Assembly (NCBI RefSeq): GCF_037138995.1
Contig: NZ_JBAXHI010000002.1
Span: forward strand, 62,001-126,000
Origin: Chlorohelix sp037138995
GTDB lineage: Bacteria; Chloroflexota; Chloroflexia; Chloroheliales; Chloroheliaceae
Direction of reading: 5' to 3'
DNA length: 64,000 bases
The position numbers were made by a program, and so were the translations under genes. Shown piece by piece: positions 9,222 to 17,151 of this stretch. Below the pieces are notes generated by a model. It was not told the DNA's origin. It made no database searches and was given only the letters and a program-made list of their open reading frames with translations. The number at the start of each line of letters is the position of its first letter. Position 1 is the stretch's first letter.

Positions 9222-9651
9222 AGTTACCCCCTCCTGAAAAATGAACTGATGACCCAATTCGTTGCTCTTAGAACGGCAATTTCCTATATAAGAGCAATAA
9301 ACAATGAACTGCATACAGAACCTTCCTAAGAGGAAATGTTCCGAATTAGCGCGGTTCAAATAGTTGCAAAATATAAAATATTTACTTACATATGGAATAG
9401 GCTCTTATCGATGAGCAAAGTAGTATGGTCGATCTTGAAAAGCATCGGCTATGAACTAAACCCTGAGCAGCCAGGAAACTCTTGCTTCGTTGCAAAATGA
9501 GGAATGACAAAATTATCTATATATTATATTTTAGTAATGTCATTAGCAAATAGCACATTGGGTTTATCTATTATATCTATAGTTCATACTTTTGGCGAGT
9601 CGATTCTAATTAATTTCTAGTTGAAGATTGCGAAAGCCCGCAACAGGCTTT
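9222..9651. other. Intergenic region upstream of citrate synthase
   Basis: These 430 AT-rich bases lie between two minus-strand genes and must contain the citrate synthase promoter. I could not assign convincing -35/-10 boxes. A 29-codon frame at 9411-9500 lacks a ribosome-binding site and is not called. A hairpin, GAAAGCC (9632-9638) with GGCTTTC (9646-9652), overlaps the stop of the upstream acyltransferase gene and may mark its 3' end. Confidence 0.4.
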
Positions 9652-10704
9652 CTAGCTTTTTTCCTGTTCACTTTCAGAATGCTTTTTCTTTCGCAACACC
9701 GATGGGTCATACAAACCGAGTATCGGAATCCAGAACCACCAAGGGTTAGGCAGGGTCTGGAAGATTTCAGGTGTATATTTACGGGCATGCTTGATAAAGC
9801 GGTGAGGCCAATATAATGGAAGCAATTTCCAAAATGGCTCAGGCGCACGCTTCAGTGAAGAAATTAAACCCTTAAAATCATTCCCCCTGTCATATTTTTT
9901 TCTATCCTCTTCGAGCTGCTTCTGTACAATTGCTCGGAATCTTTCGGTAGCAGTATCCCAATCCATTCCTTCATCAATTAGTTCGGAAGGTTCGATTGGT
10001 TTGCCGAAATGTATTGTAACGGGAGCAGGCAACACCCCATAATACATAAAAGGGAAAACCAAAAGAAAGAAAATTATAGGGCTTAAATGCAGGTAGGGTA
10101 ATTTAAGCAAGCGAGCAATTATATCAAACAAACGATTCCTATTTGCGTATGGGTGAAAATATTCAGAGCCAACAATAGTTACCGGTATAATATAAGCATT
10201 ATGTTTGGTAGCAAGGCGCAACATAGGCGTTTTAAACGGCATGAGCTTGTAGCGATCCTTGAAATCACGCGCTATGCCCGGTACGCCCTCTGGAAAAATA
10301 ATTACGTGTTTGCCTTGTTTTAACAGATTTACAAAGTTTCGAGCAGTTGCATCTACACAGCCTACTCTATACCACCATTTAACTATGCGGAAAAGAAAAT
10401 TCCTTTTTAACAGAGTAACCTGACGGTCAACCAGAGCGCGAGGTTTTTCCTCCACAGGAAACCCCAATTGCTCGTGCCAGTACATACTCACGGCGTAATC
10501 AAGCAAAATACCATCCCAAGGAAAAGAACGTCCCGCATGATTAGCTGCAAATATTATCGAACGTCCTTGATTGGGATCGGGTAAATCTTCTAACCCAACT
10601 TGCTGAAGTCTGAAGTAATATTTAGCAAGCGGATCCAGCACTTCGCGTGCCAAATCAATGGCATAGGCGGGGTGAAACCAACTTTGGTTTGATTTTTTGC
10701 TCAA
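9652..10704 (-). CDS. Lysophospholipid acyltransferase family protein (PlsC-like)
   Basis: This probable membrane-associated acyltransferase moves a fatty acyl group onto a lysophospholipid or related lipid. Motif I is NHAGRSFPWD near residue 55, a slightly long H-x(n)-D version. Motif III is FPEGVPGI near 135, and PVTIVGSEYF fits motif IV. One hydrophobic segment (LSPIIFFLLVFPFMYYG) follows. A C-terminal basic tail completes 350 residues, longer than plain PlsC of about 240. The start is TTG at 10704 with only a weak TAGGGA upstream. It stands alone on the minus strand between citrate synthase and a 430-base divergent intergenic region. Its exact acceptor is not evident. Confidence 0.85.
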   Translation of the reverse strand: MSKKSNQSWFHPAYAIDLAREVLDPLAKYYFRLQQVGLEDLPDPNQGRSIIFAANHAGRSFPWDGILLDYAVSMYWHEQLGFPVEEKPRALVDRQVTLLKRNFLFRIVKWWYRVGCVDATARNFVNLLKQGKHVIIFPEGVPGIARDFKDRYKLMPFKTPMLRLATKHNAYIIPVTIVGSEYFHPYANRNRLFDIIARLLKLPYLHLSPIIFFLLVFPFMYYGVLPAPVTIHFGKPIEPSELIDEGMDWDTATERFRAIVQKQLEEDRKKYDRGNDFKGLISSLKRAPEPFWKLLPLYWPHRFIKHARKYTPEIFQTLPNPWWFWIPILGLYDPSVLRKKKHSESEQEKS

Positions 10705-11136
10705 GTTATTATTTTCCCTAGGTGCAATCTCACTTAACAGGTTTTAGCTTCTTTCATTGTTATAAGGTTATAAGCGTTTTCGCCTGAAGTAAATCTGAGA
10801 ACTGCCATATACAGTCAGATTTATTTTGACTGTATCGTTTGATAGACACACTCTTTGCACTACCCATAACTGATCCAATTGGATGAAACAAAACCGTAAA
10901 GAGATTATGTTTTTTCGACCCTATAATTACAGACCATTATAAGGTACTATTTTACTCTAAATCAGCCAAGATTTCTGTAACTGCAAAATGTGATAATGTG
11001 ACTGAATCAAGCTTTTTGACAATTGAGTTTAACCAGTTCGTAAATCTTCCTTATCCTAAGCTAAATCTGATTGGATGGTGTAAAATCTCGTCAAAATTAT
11101 TTCCCCAATACGATTTCACTTTGAAAGGATAGCTAT
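10705..11136. other. Divergent intergenic region
   Basis: These 432 bases separate the minus-strand acyltransferase from the plus-strand SDR and should hold promoters for both. The region is AT-rich. The only clear structure is the inverted repeat at 10809-10835. No gene was recognised. Confidence 0.5.
10809..10835. promoter_or_regulatory. 9-bp inverted repeat, possible operator
   Basis: ATACAGTCA (10809-10817) and TGACTGTAT (10827-10835) form a perfect 9-bp inverted repeat with a 9-base spacer. The site lies about 105 bases upstream of the acyltransferase start and 300 bases before the SDR. A dimeric repressor or activator site is plausible; the protein is unknown. Confidence 0.4.
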
Positions 11137-11904
11137 ATGGGTGATAGATTAGAAGGGAAAGTAGCCTTGATAACGGGCGCAGGTAACGGAATCGGGCGTA
11201 TTACTGCGCGGTTATTTGCTTCTGAAGGTGCAAGCGTAGTAATTTCAGACCGGCTTGATGCAGATTTAAGAGAAACCGAGCGATTAATAGCAAGCGATGG
11301 TGGTAGTGTAACTGCGATTGTGTGTGATGTTACCAATGCGGCACAGGTGCAAGCCAGCGTTAATCTGGCGTTGGAAACATACGGTAAATTGAATATACTG
11401 GTTAACAATGCTGGAATCGGGCGAAACCCTGCCCGAATCACCGAACTGAGCGAAGAAGATTGGGATATTACCCTCAACGTAAACCTCAAAGGGGTTTTTC
11501 TTGGCATGAAATATGCCATCCCGGCGATGAAACAGGAGGGTGGTAGTATTATAAATCTTGCCAGTGTCGCAGGTATTGTGGGAACACCAAAGCTTTCCGC
11601 TTACGGCGCAAGCAAAGCAGGAGTAATTCAGCTATCAAAAACCGCTGCACTAGAATGTGCGCGTTATGGCATTAGAGTAAATGCGGTTTGCCCGTCTTGG
11701 ACTAAAACCAATATGGTGGATTTATTTACAAATTCAACCCCAAATCCACAGGCTACCGAGCAGGGCATGGCAAACGCTATTCCTTTAGGCAGGCTTGGAC
11801 ATCCTGAAGAAATAGCTAACGCAATTTTGTTCCTTGCCAGTGAGGAAAGCAGTTTTATAACCGGCGCAACCTTACCGGTTGATGGTGGTCTTACTGCAAT
11901 GTAA
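11137..11904 (+). CDS. SDR family NAD(P)-dependent oxidoreductase
   Basis: This classical short-chain dehydrogenase/reductase has 255 residues and is cytoplasmic. The Rossmann motif is TGAGNGIG at 13-20. Asp38 at the end of strand 2 favours NAD(H) over NADP(H). NNAG is at 90-93, and the catalytic Ser143, Tyr156 and Lys160 lie in NLASVAG and AYGASK. The ending SFITGATLPVDGGLTAM is typical of the 3-oxoacyl-ACP reductase/glucose dehydrogenase-like group. ATG is preceded by AAAGGATAG. It converges on the PEP carboxykinase gene. The substrate is unknown; FabG-like or alcohol dehydrogenase activity are options. Confidence 0.93.
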   Translation: MGDRLEGKVALITGAGNGIGRITARLFASEGASVVISDRLDADLRETERLIASDGGSVTAIVCDVTNAAQVQASVNLALETYGKLNILVNNAGIGRNPARITELSEEDWDITLNVNLKGVFLGMKYAIPAMKQEGGSIINLASVAGIVGTPKLSAYGASKAGVIQLSKTAALECARYGIRVNAVCPSWTKTNMVDLFTNSTPNPQATEQGMANAIPLGRLGHPEEIANAILFLASEESSFITGATLPVDGGLTAM

Positions 11905-11935
11905 ATAAAAAGGCGCGGGGGTTCGCCCCGCACCT
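11905..11935 (-). terminator. Rho-independent terminator for PEP carboxykinase
   Basis: GCGGGG (11915-11920), a GTTCG loop and CCCCGC (11926-11931) form a strong hairpin. On the minus strand it is followed by GCCTTTTTATTT, a proper T-run, so it terminates the minus-strand gene ending at 11951. It may also block read-through from the convergent SDR gene. Confidence 0.8.
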
Positions 11936-11950
11936 GTAAAAACACCTCTA

Positions 11951-13807
11951 TTATGCGTCGACCAGCATACCTTGGTCATCACGTGGAAGATTCCACTGCT
12001 CAGGTGAGCGCCACAAACCTGAAAGCACCAATTCCCTAATATAGTGCATTTCTTTGGGAAGGCGATCGTACATCTTGTCGAGCAATTCCTCGTGTGAGAG
12101 CAATTCCGCTTTCCAGTTATCGCGGTCAATGGACATCACCTTCTCAAACATTTCAGGGGTAAAGCTATCCAATCCACGCCAATCAAGGTCTTGGTAACGT
12201 GGAACCCAACCTAATGGGCTTTCGATACTGGCAGCTTGCCCATGTGAGCGTTCCACAATCCATTTCAAGATACGCATATTATCGCCAAAACCGGGCCATA
12301 CGAAGTTGCCATTATCATCTTTTCTGAACCAGTTCACGTTAAAAATACGTGGCGGGTTCGGAATGGAACGCCCAAATTGCAACCAATGGTTGATGTAATC
12401 TCCCATGTGGTAGCCACAGAAAGGCAACATGGCAAAGGGGTCGCGCCTGACCTCACCGATTTTTCCGGCGGCTGCGGCAGTAGTTTCCGAACCCATAGTA
12501 GCGGCAGAATAAACACCAAATGCCCAGTTGAAGGATTGATAAACCAACGGCACTGTTGTACTACGTCTTCCGCCAAATATGAAGGCAGAAATCGGCACAC
12601 CTTTAGGGTTTTCATACTCTGGGTCAATTGAGGGTACTTGGCTGATAGGAGCGGTGAAGCGTGCATTTGGATGCGCTGCCTTCCGTCCACAACCGGGTGT
12701 CCATTCCTGACCTTGCCAGTCAATTGCAATAGCGGGGGGCGTATCGGACATACCTTCCCACCATACATCACCATCAGGGGTTAAAGCTACGTTGGTATAG
12801 ATGGTGTTTTTGCTGACTGCATCCATCGCGTTTGGATTGGATTTATAGGATGTACCCGGAGCTACCCCAAACATACCAGCTTCAGGATTAATGGCATGCA
12901 ATATGCCGTTAGCATCCGGTTTGACCCAAGCAATATCATCGCCAATAGTAGATACTTTCCAACCATCCAGTGTAGTAGGTGGTATTAACATAGCGAAGTT
13001 AGTTTTACCACAGGCACTTGGGAAAGCTGCTCCTACGTAGGTTTTTTCACCGGTGGGAGATTCTACACCGAGTATGAGCATATGCTCTGCCAACCAACCC
13101 TCATCACGGGCAAGCACCGAAGCAATACGAAGAGCAAAGCATTTCTTTGCCAACAAAGCATTTCCACCGTAACCGCTACCATAAGACCAAATTGCGCGTT
13201 CTTCTGGGAAATGAACAATGTATTTGTTATCTTTATTGCAGGGCCATGTTGAATCTTGCTGACCGGGTAACAAAGGCGCACCAACGGAGTGGAGGCATGG
13301 TACAAAATCGCCATCACCTAATATATCCACCACTTTGCGACCCATTCGGGTCATAATTTTCATATTGACCGCTACATAAGGAGAGTCGGACAATTCCACA
13401 CCAATGTGGGCAATAGGAGAGCCAAGCGGACCCATGCTAAAGGGGATTACATACATTGTGCGACCCCGCATACTACCGTCAAATAGCTTAGTTAGGGTCG
13501 CTTTCATTTCTTTGGGCTGCATCCAATTGTTAGTTGGACCCGCATCATTGCGATTGTTGGTACAAATGTAGGTACGATCTTCGACTCTCGCAACATCGCT
13601 AGGGTCTGACCGAGAAAGAAAACTGTTAGGTCGTTTCTCCTGATTGAGTCGGATAAACATACCAGATTCAACCATTTCATTACAAAGCCCGTCATATTCT
13701 TCCTGCGAGCCGTCGCACCAATGTACGCTGTCCGGCTTGCAAAGTTCAGCCATTGCCTGAACCCACTCACGTAACTTCGTGTTTTTAACGTAATCTGGGA
13801 AGCCCAT
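11951..13807 (-). CDS. pckG: Phosphoenolpyruvate carboxykinase (GTP)
   Basis: This enzyme interconverts oxaloacetate + GTP and PEP + CO2 + GDP, linking the TCA cycle to gluconeogenesis. From the ATG at 13807, with TAGGAG 5 bases upstream, it has 618 residues, as expected for the GTP-dependent class. Diagnostic motifs are YGSGYGGNALLAKKCFALRIAS, the P-loop with the reactive cysteine FPSACGKTNFAM, the metal/substrate loop GDDIAWVKPD, and NWFRKDDNGNFVWPGFGDN near the C-terminus. An upstream ATG eleven codons earlier has no ribosome-binding site. It is transcribed alone and ends at a strong terminator. With icd and gltA nearby, it completes a central-carbon neighbourhood. Confidence 0.97.
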   Translation of the reverse strand: MGFPDYVKNTKLREWVQAMAELCKPDSVHWCDGSQEEYDGLCNEMVESGMFIRLNQEKRPNSFLSRSDPSDVARVEDRTYICTNNRNDAGPTNNWMQPKEMKATLTKLFDGSMRGRTMYVIPFSMGPLGSPIAHIGVELSDSPYVAVNMKIMTRMGRKVVDILGDGDFVPCLHSVGAPLLPGQQDSTWPCNKDNKYIVHFPEERAIWSYGSGYGGNALLAKKCFALRIASVLARDEGWLAEHMLILGVESPTGEKTYVGAAFPSACGKTNFAMLIPPTTLDGWKVSTIGDDIAWVKPDANGILHAINPEAGMFGVAPGTSYKSNPNAMDAVSKNTIYTNVALTPDGDVWWEGMSDTPPAIAIDWQGQEWTPGCGRKAAHPNARFTAPISQVPSIDPEYENPKGVPISAFIFGGRRSTTVPLVYQSFNWAFGVYSAATMGSETTAAAAGKIGEVRRDPFAMLPFCGYHMGDYINHWLQFGRSIPNPPRIFNVNWFRKDDNGNFVWPGFGDNMRILKWIVERSHGQAASIESPLGWVPRYQDLDWRGLDSFTPEMFEKVMSIDRDNWKAELLSHEELLDKMYDRLPKEMHYIRELVLSGLWRSPEQWNLPRDDQGMLVDA

Positions 13808-13954
13808 AGTGTCTCCTATTCTAGGCATCAAATTATCCAACTAGCCACAAACGACTAGCTAGTATCATTTATGAGTTTATACTTTTGTCTAAGTTTACGA
13901 CTTGAGTATGCTTAATGTCAAGGAGACGCAAGCCTAACTCTAGGGAAAATGCGT

Positions 13955-14164
13955 TTAAGCCAAGCAAAGCCAAAGTAGGAGCAGGATGACCAGAATTAAA
14001 CTGCAAACGGGAAGAAATCTTATTGTGACCGGCTTATTTAAGGCAGTATTGCTTAAAGCAGCCATTACATGAGGGGCTGACCCTTTGTGAATGAGACTGG
14101 CATTCTCACCAAAAACTGTATCCTTGACCCAGTGCAACTTGTTCTAAATTCCCCAATTTCCCTG
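13955..14164 (-). pseudogene. Decayed ISAs1-type transposase, C-terminal fragment
   Basis: On the minus strand the frame reads NWGI, a TAG stop (14146-14144), then NKLHWVKDTVFGENASLI and APHVMAALSNTALN. This corresponds to the C-terminal core of ISAs1-family transposases (HWGIENxLHWVRDVxFGEDAS...APxVMAALRN). The TAG replaces the conserved glutamate codon GAG. The N-terminal two thirds are absent and the downstream reading no longer looks like the family. It is a relic lying between the PEP carboxykinase and ATP synthase genes. Confidence 0.75.
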
Positions 14165-14207
14165 CTTGAATCCTAATGCCAAATTATGATTGTGCCAAAT
14201 TTCACAC

Positions 14208-14236
14208 TTGCGCCATTAGAATTACTATGTTATACT
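14208..14236 (+). promoter_or_regulatory. Candidate sigma-70-type promoter of the ATP synthase operon
   Basis: TTGCGC (14208-14213) and TATACT (14231-14236) are separated by 17 bases and lie about 190 bases before the first gene of the operon. Spacing and -10 match consensus well; the -35 is moderate. No other promoter-like pair stands out in this gap. Confidence 0.45.
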
Positions 14237-14425
14237 TCCCACTGTCTTAGCTCAGTTAATTTGCTCGCAAACAGCTACAATTTATAATAGCCATAATGAA
14301 ACAAGCTTTATTTGTAGTTGTAAGGGTTAACTGTTGTGGGTAGATTTCTAAAAACAAACAGTAGCACACGTTTTCAAGTAAATATTCTGATTAATGAAGG
14401 CTCTAAAGGGTTTCTGTAAGTATTT

Positions 14426-14671
14426 ATGAGTAACAGAAACGATGGCACTGGCAGCAATGAAGAAAAAAGCGCTATGGCTTTTGCCTTGAGCCTCGGATTT
14501 GGGATAGCGGTACCACTAGCCCTGTTTATTGTGTCTGGGGTATGGCTGGATGGATTACTTAATACAACCCCTTTATTTGTATTGATTGGCATCTTTCTTG
14601 GGTTGTTTAGTGCAGGTTACTTTTTTTGGCGGCTAATCGTAGCAAGCGAGCCTGGAAACAAGCGTAACTAA
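14426..14671 (+). CDS. AtpZ/AtpI family protein of the ATP synthase operon
   Basis: This small membrane protein of 81 residues has two hydrophobic helices (about 17-40 and 48-70) joined by WLDGLLNTTP, matching the AtpZ/AtpI group found at the head of F1Fo operons. Related proteins help assemble the c-ring or carry Mg2+/Ca2+; which applies here is not visible. The ATG follows TATTT without a strong ribosome-binding site. It is the first gene of the operon, 55 bases before subunit a. Confidence 0.85.
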   Translation: MSNRNDGTGSNEEKSAMAFALSLGFGIAVPLALFIVSGVWLDGLLNTTPLFVLIGIFLGLFSAGYFFWRLIVASEPGNKRN

Positions 14672-14726
14672 CATTCTAAATGCCAATTTAACGCTCCTAG
14701 CTTGGGATGAGGTAATTAACCGGAAA

Positions 14727-15572
14727 ATGGAAGAATTTAAACTGGTAGTTAGCCTGAAGCCGGAACCGATTATGTGTATCGGTGGGAAAATGGATGCTCC
14801 GGCAGTTTGCTCCAAAGACACTTTCTTTATTGTAACCAATTCCACAATAGCTACCGTACTTTTCATGCTCATCACCTTTTTTCTGCTATGGTCAGGCGCA
14901 CGTAAAGCCAAGCTTATACCCGGTCGATGGCAGTCTGTAGTTGAAATATTGGTGGAGAGCTTGCACAATATGGTGGTTGAATCTACCAGCAAACGTGTAG
15001 CAAAGGTTATCTTTCCTCTAGTGGCAACCTATTTCACTTGGATTTTGTTTGCTAACTGGCTTTCCCTGATACCTGGGGTAGGCTCAATCGGTTTTGTACG
15101 TGATGTGACTGAGGATGGCAAAGTTCTAAAAGAAATGGTTCCATTATTGCGCGGACCAAATGCTGACCTCAATATGACTTTCGCAATGGCGCTGTTAGCA
15201 GTAATAATCGTGCAGATAGCAGCAATTGTATCGCATGGGGTCAAAGGTTGGTTAAAAGAGTTCATTCCTGAACCTCATTGGATGGACCCTCTTTTAACTC
15301 CACTTGAAATAATTGGTCAGTTTACTCGTATTCTTTCGCTGGCTTTTCGTCTCTTCGGCAATGTATTTGCCGGGGAAGTGTTGCTGGCGGTTATGCTGAA
15401 AATCGCTGCACCCAGTTTGATAGTTTTTCTGGGGCTTGAAATATTTGTGGGCTTTATCCAGGCACTGGTCTTTGCGATACTTACCCTGACTTATCTCTCG
15501 CTGGTAACAGCAGGAGGTCATGAGGAAAGTCATCACGACAAAGAGCATGAGGAACATGCAAAAGCTGCATAA
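14727..15572 (+). CDS. atpB: ATP synthase Fo subunit a
   Basis: This membrane stator subunit forms the proton half-channels against the c-ring. It has 281 residues with five or six hydrophobic segments. The essential arginine is Arg208 in LSLAFRLFGNVFAGE. PLEIIGQFTR before it and FVGFIQALVFAILTLTYL after it are family hallmarks. The C-terminus is an unusual His/Glu-rich tail (GGHEESHHDKEHEEH). The ATG at 14727 follows GGAAA. Gene order places it between AtpZ/I and subunit c, as in canonical operons. Confidence 0.97.
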   Translation: MEEFKLVVSLKPEPIMCIGGKMDAPAVCSKDTFFIVTNSTIATVLFMLITFFLLWSGARKAKLIPGRWQSVVEILVESLHNMVVESTSKRVAKVIFPLVATYFTWILFANWLSLIPGVGSIGFVRDVTEDGKVLKEMVPLLRGPNADLNMTFAMALLAVIIVQIAAIVSHGVKGWLKEFIPEPHWMDPLLTPLEIIGQFTRILSLAFRLFGNVFAGEVLLAVMLKIAAPSLIVFLGLEIFVGFIQALVFAILTLTYLSLVTAGGHEESHHDKEHEEHAKAA

Positions 15573-15652
15573 CTAAACTTGGTTTGTATCTAAATCTGTA
15601 AAAAGTAGTAACTAGTTCACAACACAGAGAATATTTAAGGAGGTCAAACAGA

Positions 15653-15880
15653 ATGAAGGAACTTGCTGCAGGTATCGCGATGGGCGCTGGTGCAATCGGC
15701 CCAGGTATCGGTATTGGTATCGCGGTCTCTGGTGCAATGCAGGCCATCGGTCGAAATCCTGAAGCAGCAGGCATCATCCGAATCAACATGATCATCGGTG
15801 TTGCCTTCGCTGAAGCGGTCGCGATTTACGCCCTGCTCATCGCTCTGCTGCTCATCTTCGTTGCCCAAAGAGGCATCTAA
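15653..15880 (+). CDS. atpE: ATP synthase Fo subunit c
   Basis: This 75-residue proteolipid forms the rotor ring in the membrane. Two transmembrane helices flank the polar loop AIGRNPEAAG (residues 31-40). Glu54 in AFAEAVAIYALL is the ion-binding carboxylate; the surrounding residues lack the usual sodium-binding pattern, so protons are the likely coupling ion. The first helix has the expected Gly/Ala repeats. AAGGAGGT gives the strongest ribosome-binding site in the operon, fitting the high copy number of c. A stable hairpin follows the stop. Confidence 0.97.
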   Translation: MKELAAGIAMGAGAIGPGIGIGIAVSGAMQAIGRNPEAAGIIRINMIIGVAFAEAVAIYALLIALLLIFVAQRGI

Positions 15881-15896
15881 AATTCGGCAATCAGTG

Positions 15897-15940
15897 TCAG
15901 TTGTCGGTGTTATGAATCGGTATCGACAACCGACAACTGA
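15897..15940 (+). other. Intercistronic stem-loop between atpE and atpF
   Basis: TCAGTTGTCGGT (15897-15908) and ACCGACAACTGA (15929-15940) are perfect 12-bp arms around a 20-base loop. There is no T-run, so it is probably not a terminator. A processing or mRNA-stabilising role for the c-subunit message is inferred. Confidence 0.6.
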
Positions 15941-15979
15941 TTTCTGTTTGCTAAATAATAAGATGAGGGAAAATAAACC

Positions 15980-16546
15980 ATGCACTTTGTTAACATTAAC
16001 AGATTATTTTCTATAATTGCTTCTGAGCAAGCTACAGATGAAGGTATTGGCGCATTAGGTATTAACCTCTGGAACTTTATATTCCAGCTTGTAGCCTTCC
16101 TTTTGATGCTCTTCCTATTGTGGCGTTTTGTATATCGCCCGATTTTGAAAACCCTCGATGAACGTAAGTTGCGGGCGGCGGAAATCGTGGAAAGCAGCGA
16201 TCGGATTAAACGAGAAGTAGCTGAAACCGAAGCTCGACAGAAGCAATTATTTGAAGAGGCTCGTCGTCAGGCTCAAGAAATTATTGCACAGGCGCAAGCT
16301 GTAGCTGATAAGAAACGGGCAGAAGCCGAAGGTGAAGCTCGTATTGCAGCTGAAGCTATAATTACTAAAGCAAGAGTCGAGATTGCCTCTGAACGTGACC
16401 TAGCTATCGCTCAGTTGCGTCGTGAGTTTAGTGACTTGGCAATTGCTGCTGCCGGTAAGGTAATCGGCGAAGAACTAAATACACGTAAAGAATTGCACAG
16501 CAAGGTTATTAACGACGTGCTATCCAGCTACGGTACTAGGAATTAA
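15980..16546 (+). CDS. atpF: ATP synthase Fo subunit b
   Basis: This is the peripheral stalk subunit. It has 188 residues: a short N-terminal extension, one transmembrane helix around 24-48 (LWNFIFQLVAFLLMLFLLWR), then a long charged coiled coil rich in Ala, Glu, Lys and Arg. VYRPILKTLDERK just after the membrane is the family signature. The ATG at 15980 follows GATGAGGG at a long spacing. It lies between c and delta in the operon. There is a single b gene, so a homodimeric stalk is expected. Confidence 0.95.
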   Translation: MHFVNINRLFSIIASEQATDEGIGALGINLWNFIFQLVAFLLMLFLLWRFVYRPILKTLDERKLRAAEIVESSDRIKREVAETEARQKQLFEEARRQAQEIIAQAQAVADKKRAEAEGEARIAAEAIITKARVEIASERDLAIAQLRREFSDLAIAAAGKVIGEELNTRKELHSKVINDVLSSYGTRN

Positions 16547-16555
16547 GGAGTCACG

Positions 16556-17086
16556 ATGCCATCAGGAAGCGCCGGAAGACGTTACGCCCAGGCAGTTTTT
16601 GAACTGGCTCGCTCCACCAACACGCTTGATGAGTGGGCAGCTGACCTTGTTGTTATCAAGCAAGTGTTTGAAGACCAGACTATAGCGGCACGTCTTGAAA
16701 ACCCGAAGATTACCAAAGATAAAAAACTTGCGCTTGCCAGTTCAATTCTCAAGGATCAGATAAGCTTGTCCGCCTTCAATCTGGCAACTTTATTGGTGGA
16801 GCGTGAACGGCAAACTTTTGCAGGTACGATTGCCGAATTGTATCAAGCCTTGCTTGACGATTTGCGTGGTATCGTAGTTGCAGAAGTGACTACAGCCGTC
16901 CCGATTGATAGTGAGCAGGAAGAGCGAATCCGCCAGCAGCTTATCAAAATTAGTGGCAAGCAAATTACAATGAACAAAAAGGTTGACCCCACCATAATAG
17001 GCGGTGTGGTAGCGCGTTTTGGCGATATGCTCATTGATGGTAGCATAAAAAACCGCCTACAGGCGCTGAGGAAAGCTTTAGCCTGA
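16556..17086 (+). CDS. atpH: ATP synthase F1 subunit delta
   Basis: This subunit joins the F1 head to the peripheral stalk. It has 176 residues, the normal length. RRYAQAVFELA at the N-terminus and the C-terminal region (VDPTIIGGVVARFGDMLIDGSIKNRL, read as separate conserved blocks) identify OSCP/delta. AAGGAG lies 5 bases before the ATG, and the gene begins 9 bases after subunit b, so the pair is probably translationally coupled. Confidence 0.96.
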   Translation: MPSGSAGRRYAQAVFELARSTNTLDEWAADLVVIKQVFEDQTIAARLENPKITKDKKLALASSILKDQISLSAFNLATLLVERERQTFAGTIAELYQALLDDLRGIVVAEVTTAVPIDSEQEERIRQQLIKISGKQITMNKKVDPTIIGGVVARFGDMLIDGSIKNRLQALRKALA

Positions 17087-17151
17087 TTAAGCTAGTCGCG
17101 GGTTCGCGCCCGGAACTAAAATATGAACGCCCCTCAGGAGGATTATAAAGA

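Noticed and set aside
9411..9500. 29-codon plus-strand frame beginning MSKVVWSILKS
   Set aside because: It has no Shine-Dalgarno sequence and no supporting context; frames this short are expected by chance.
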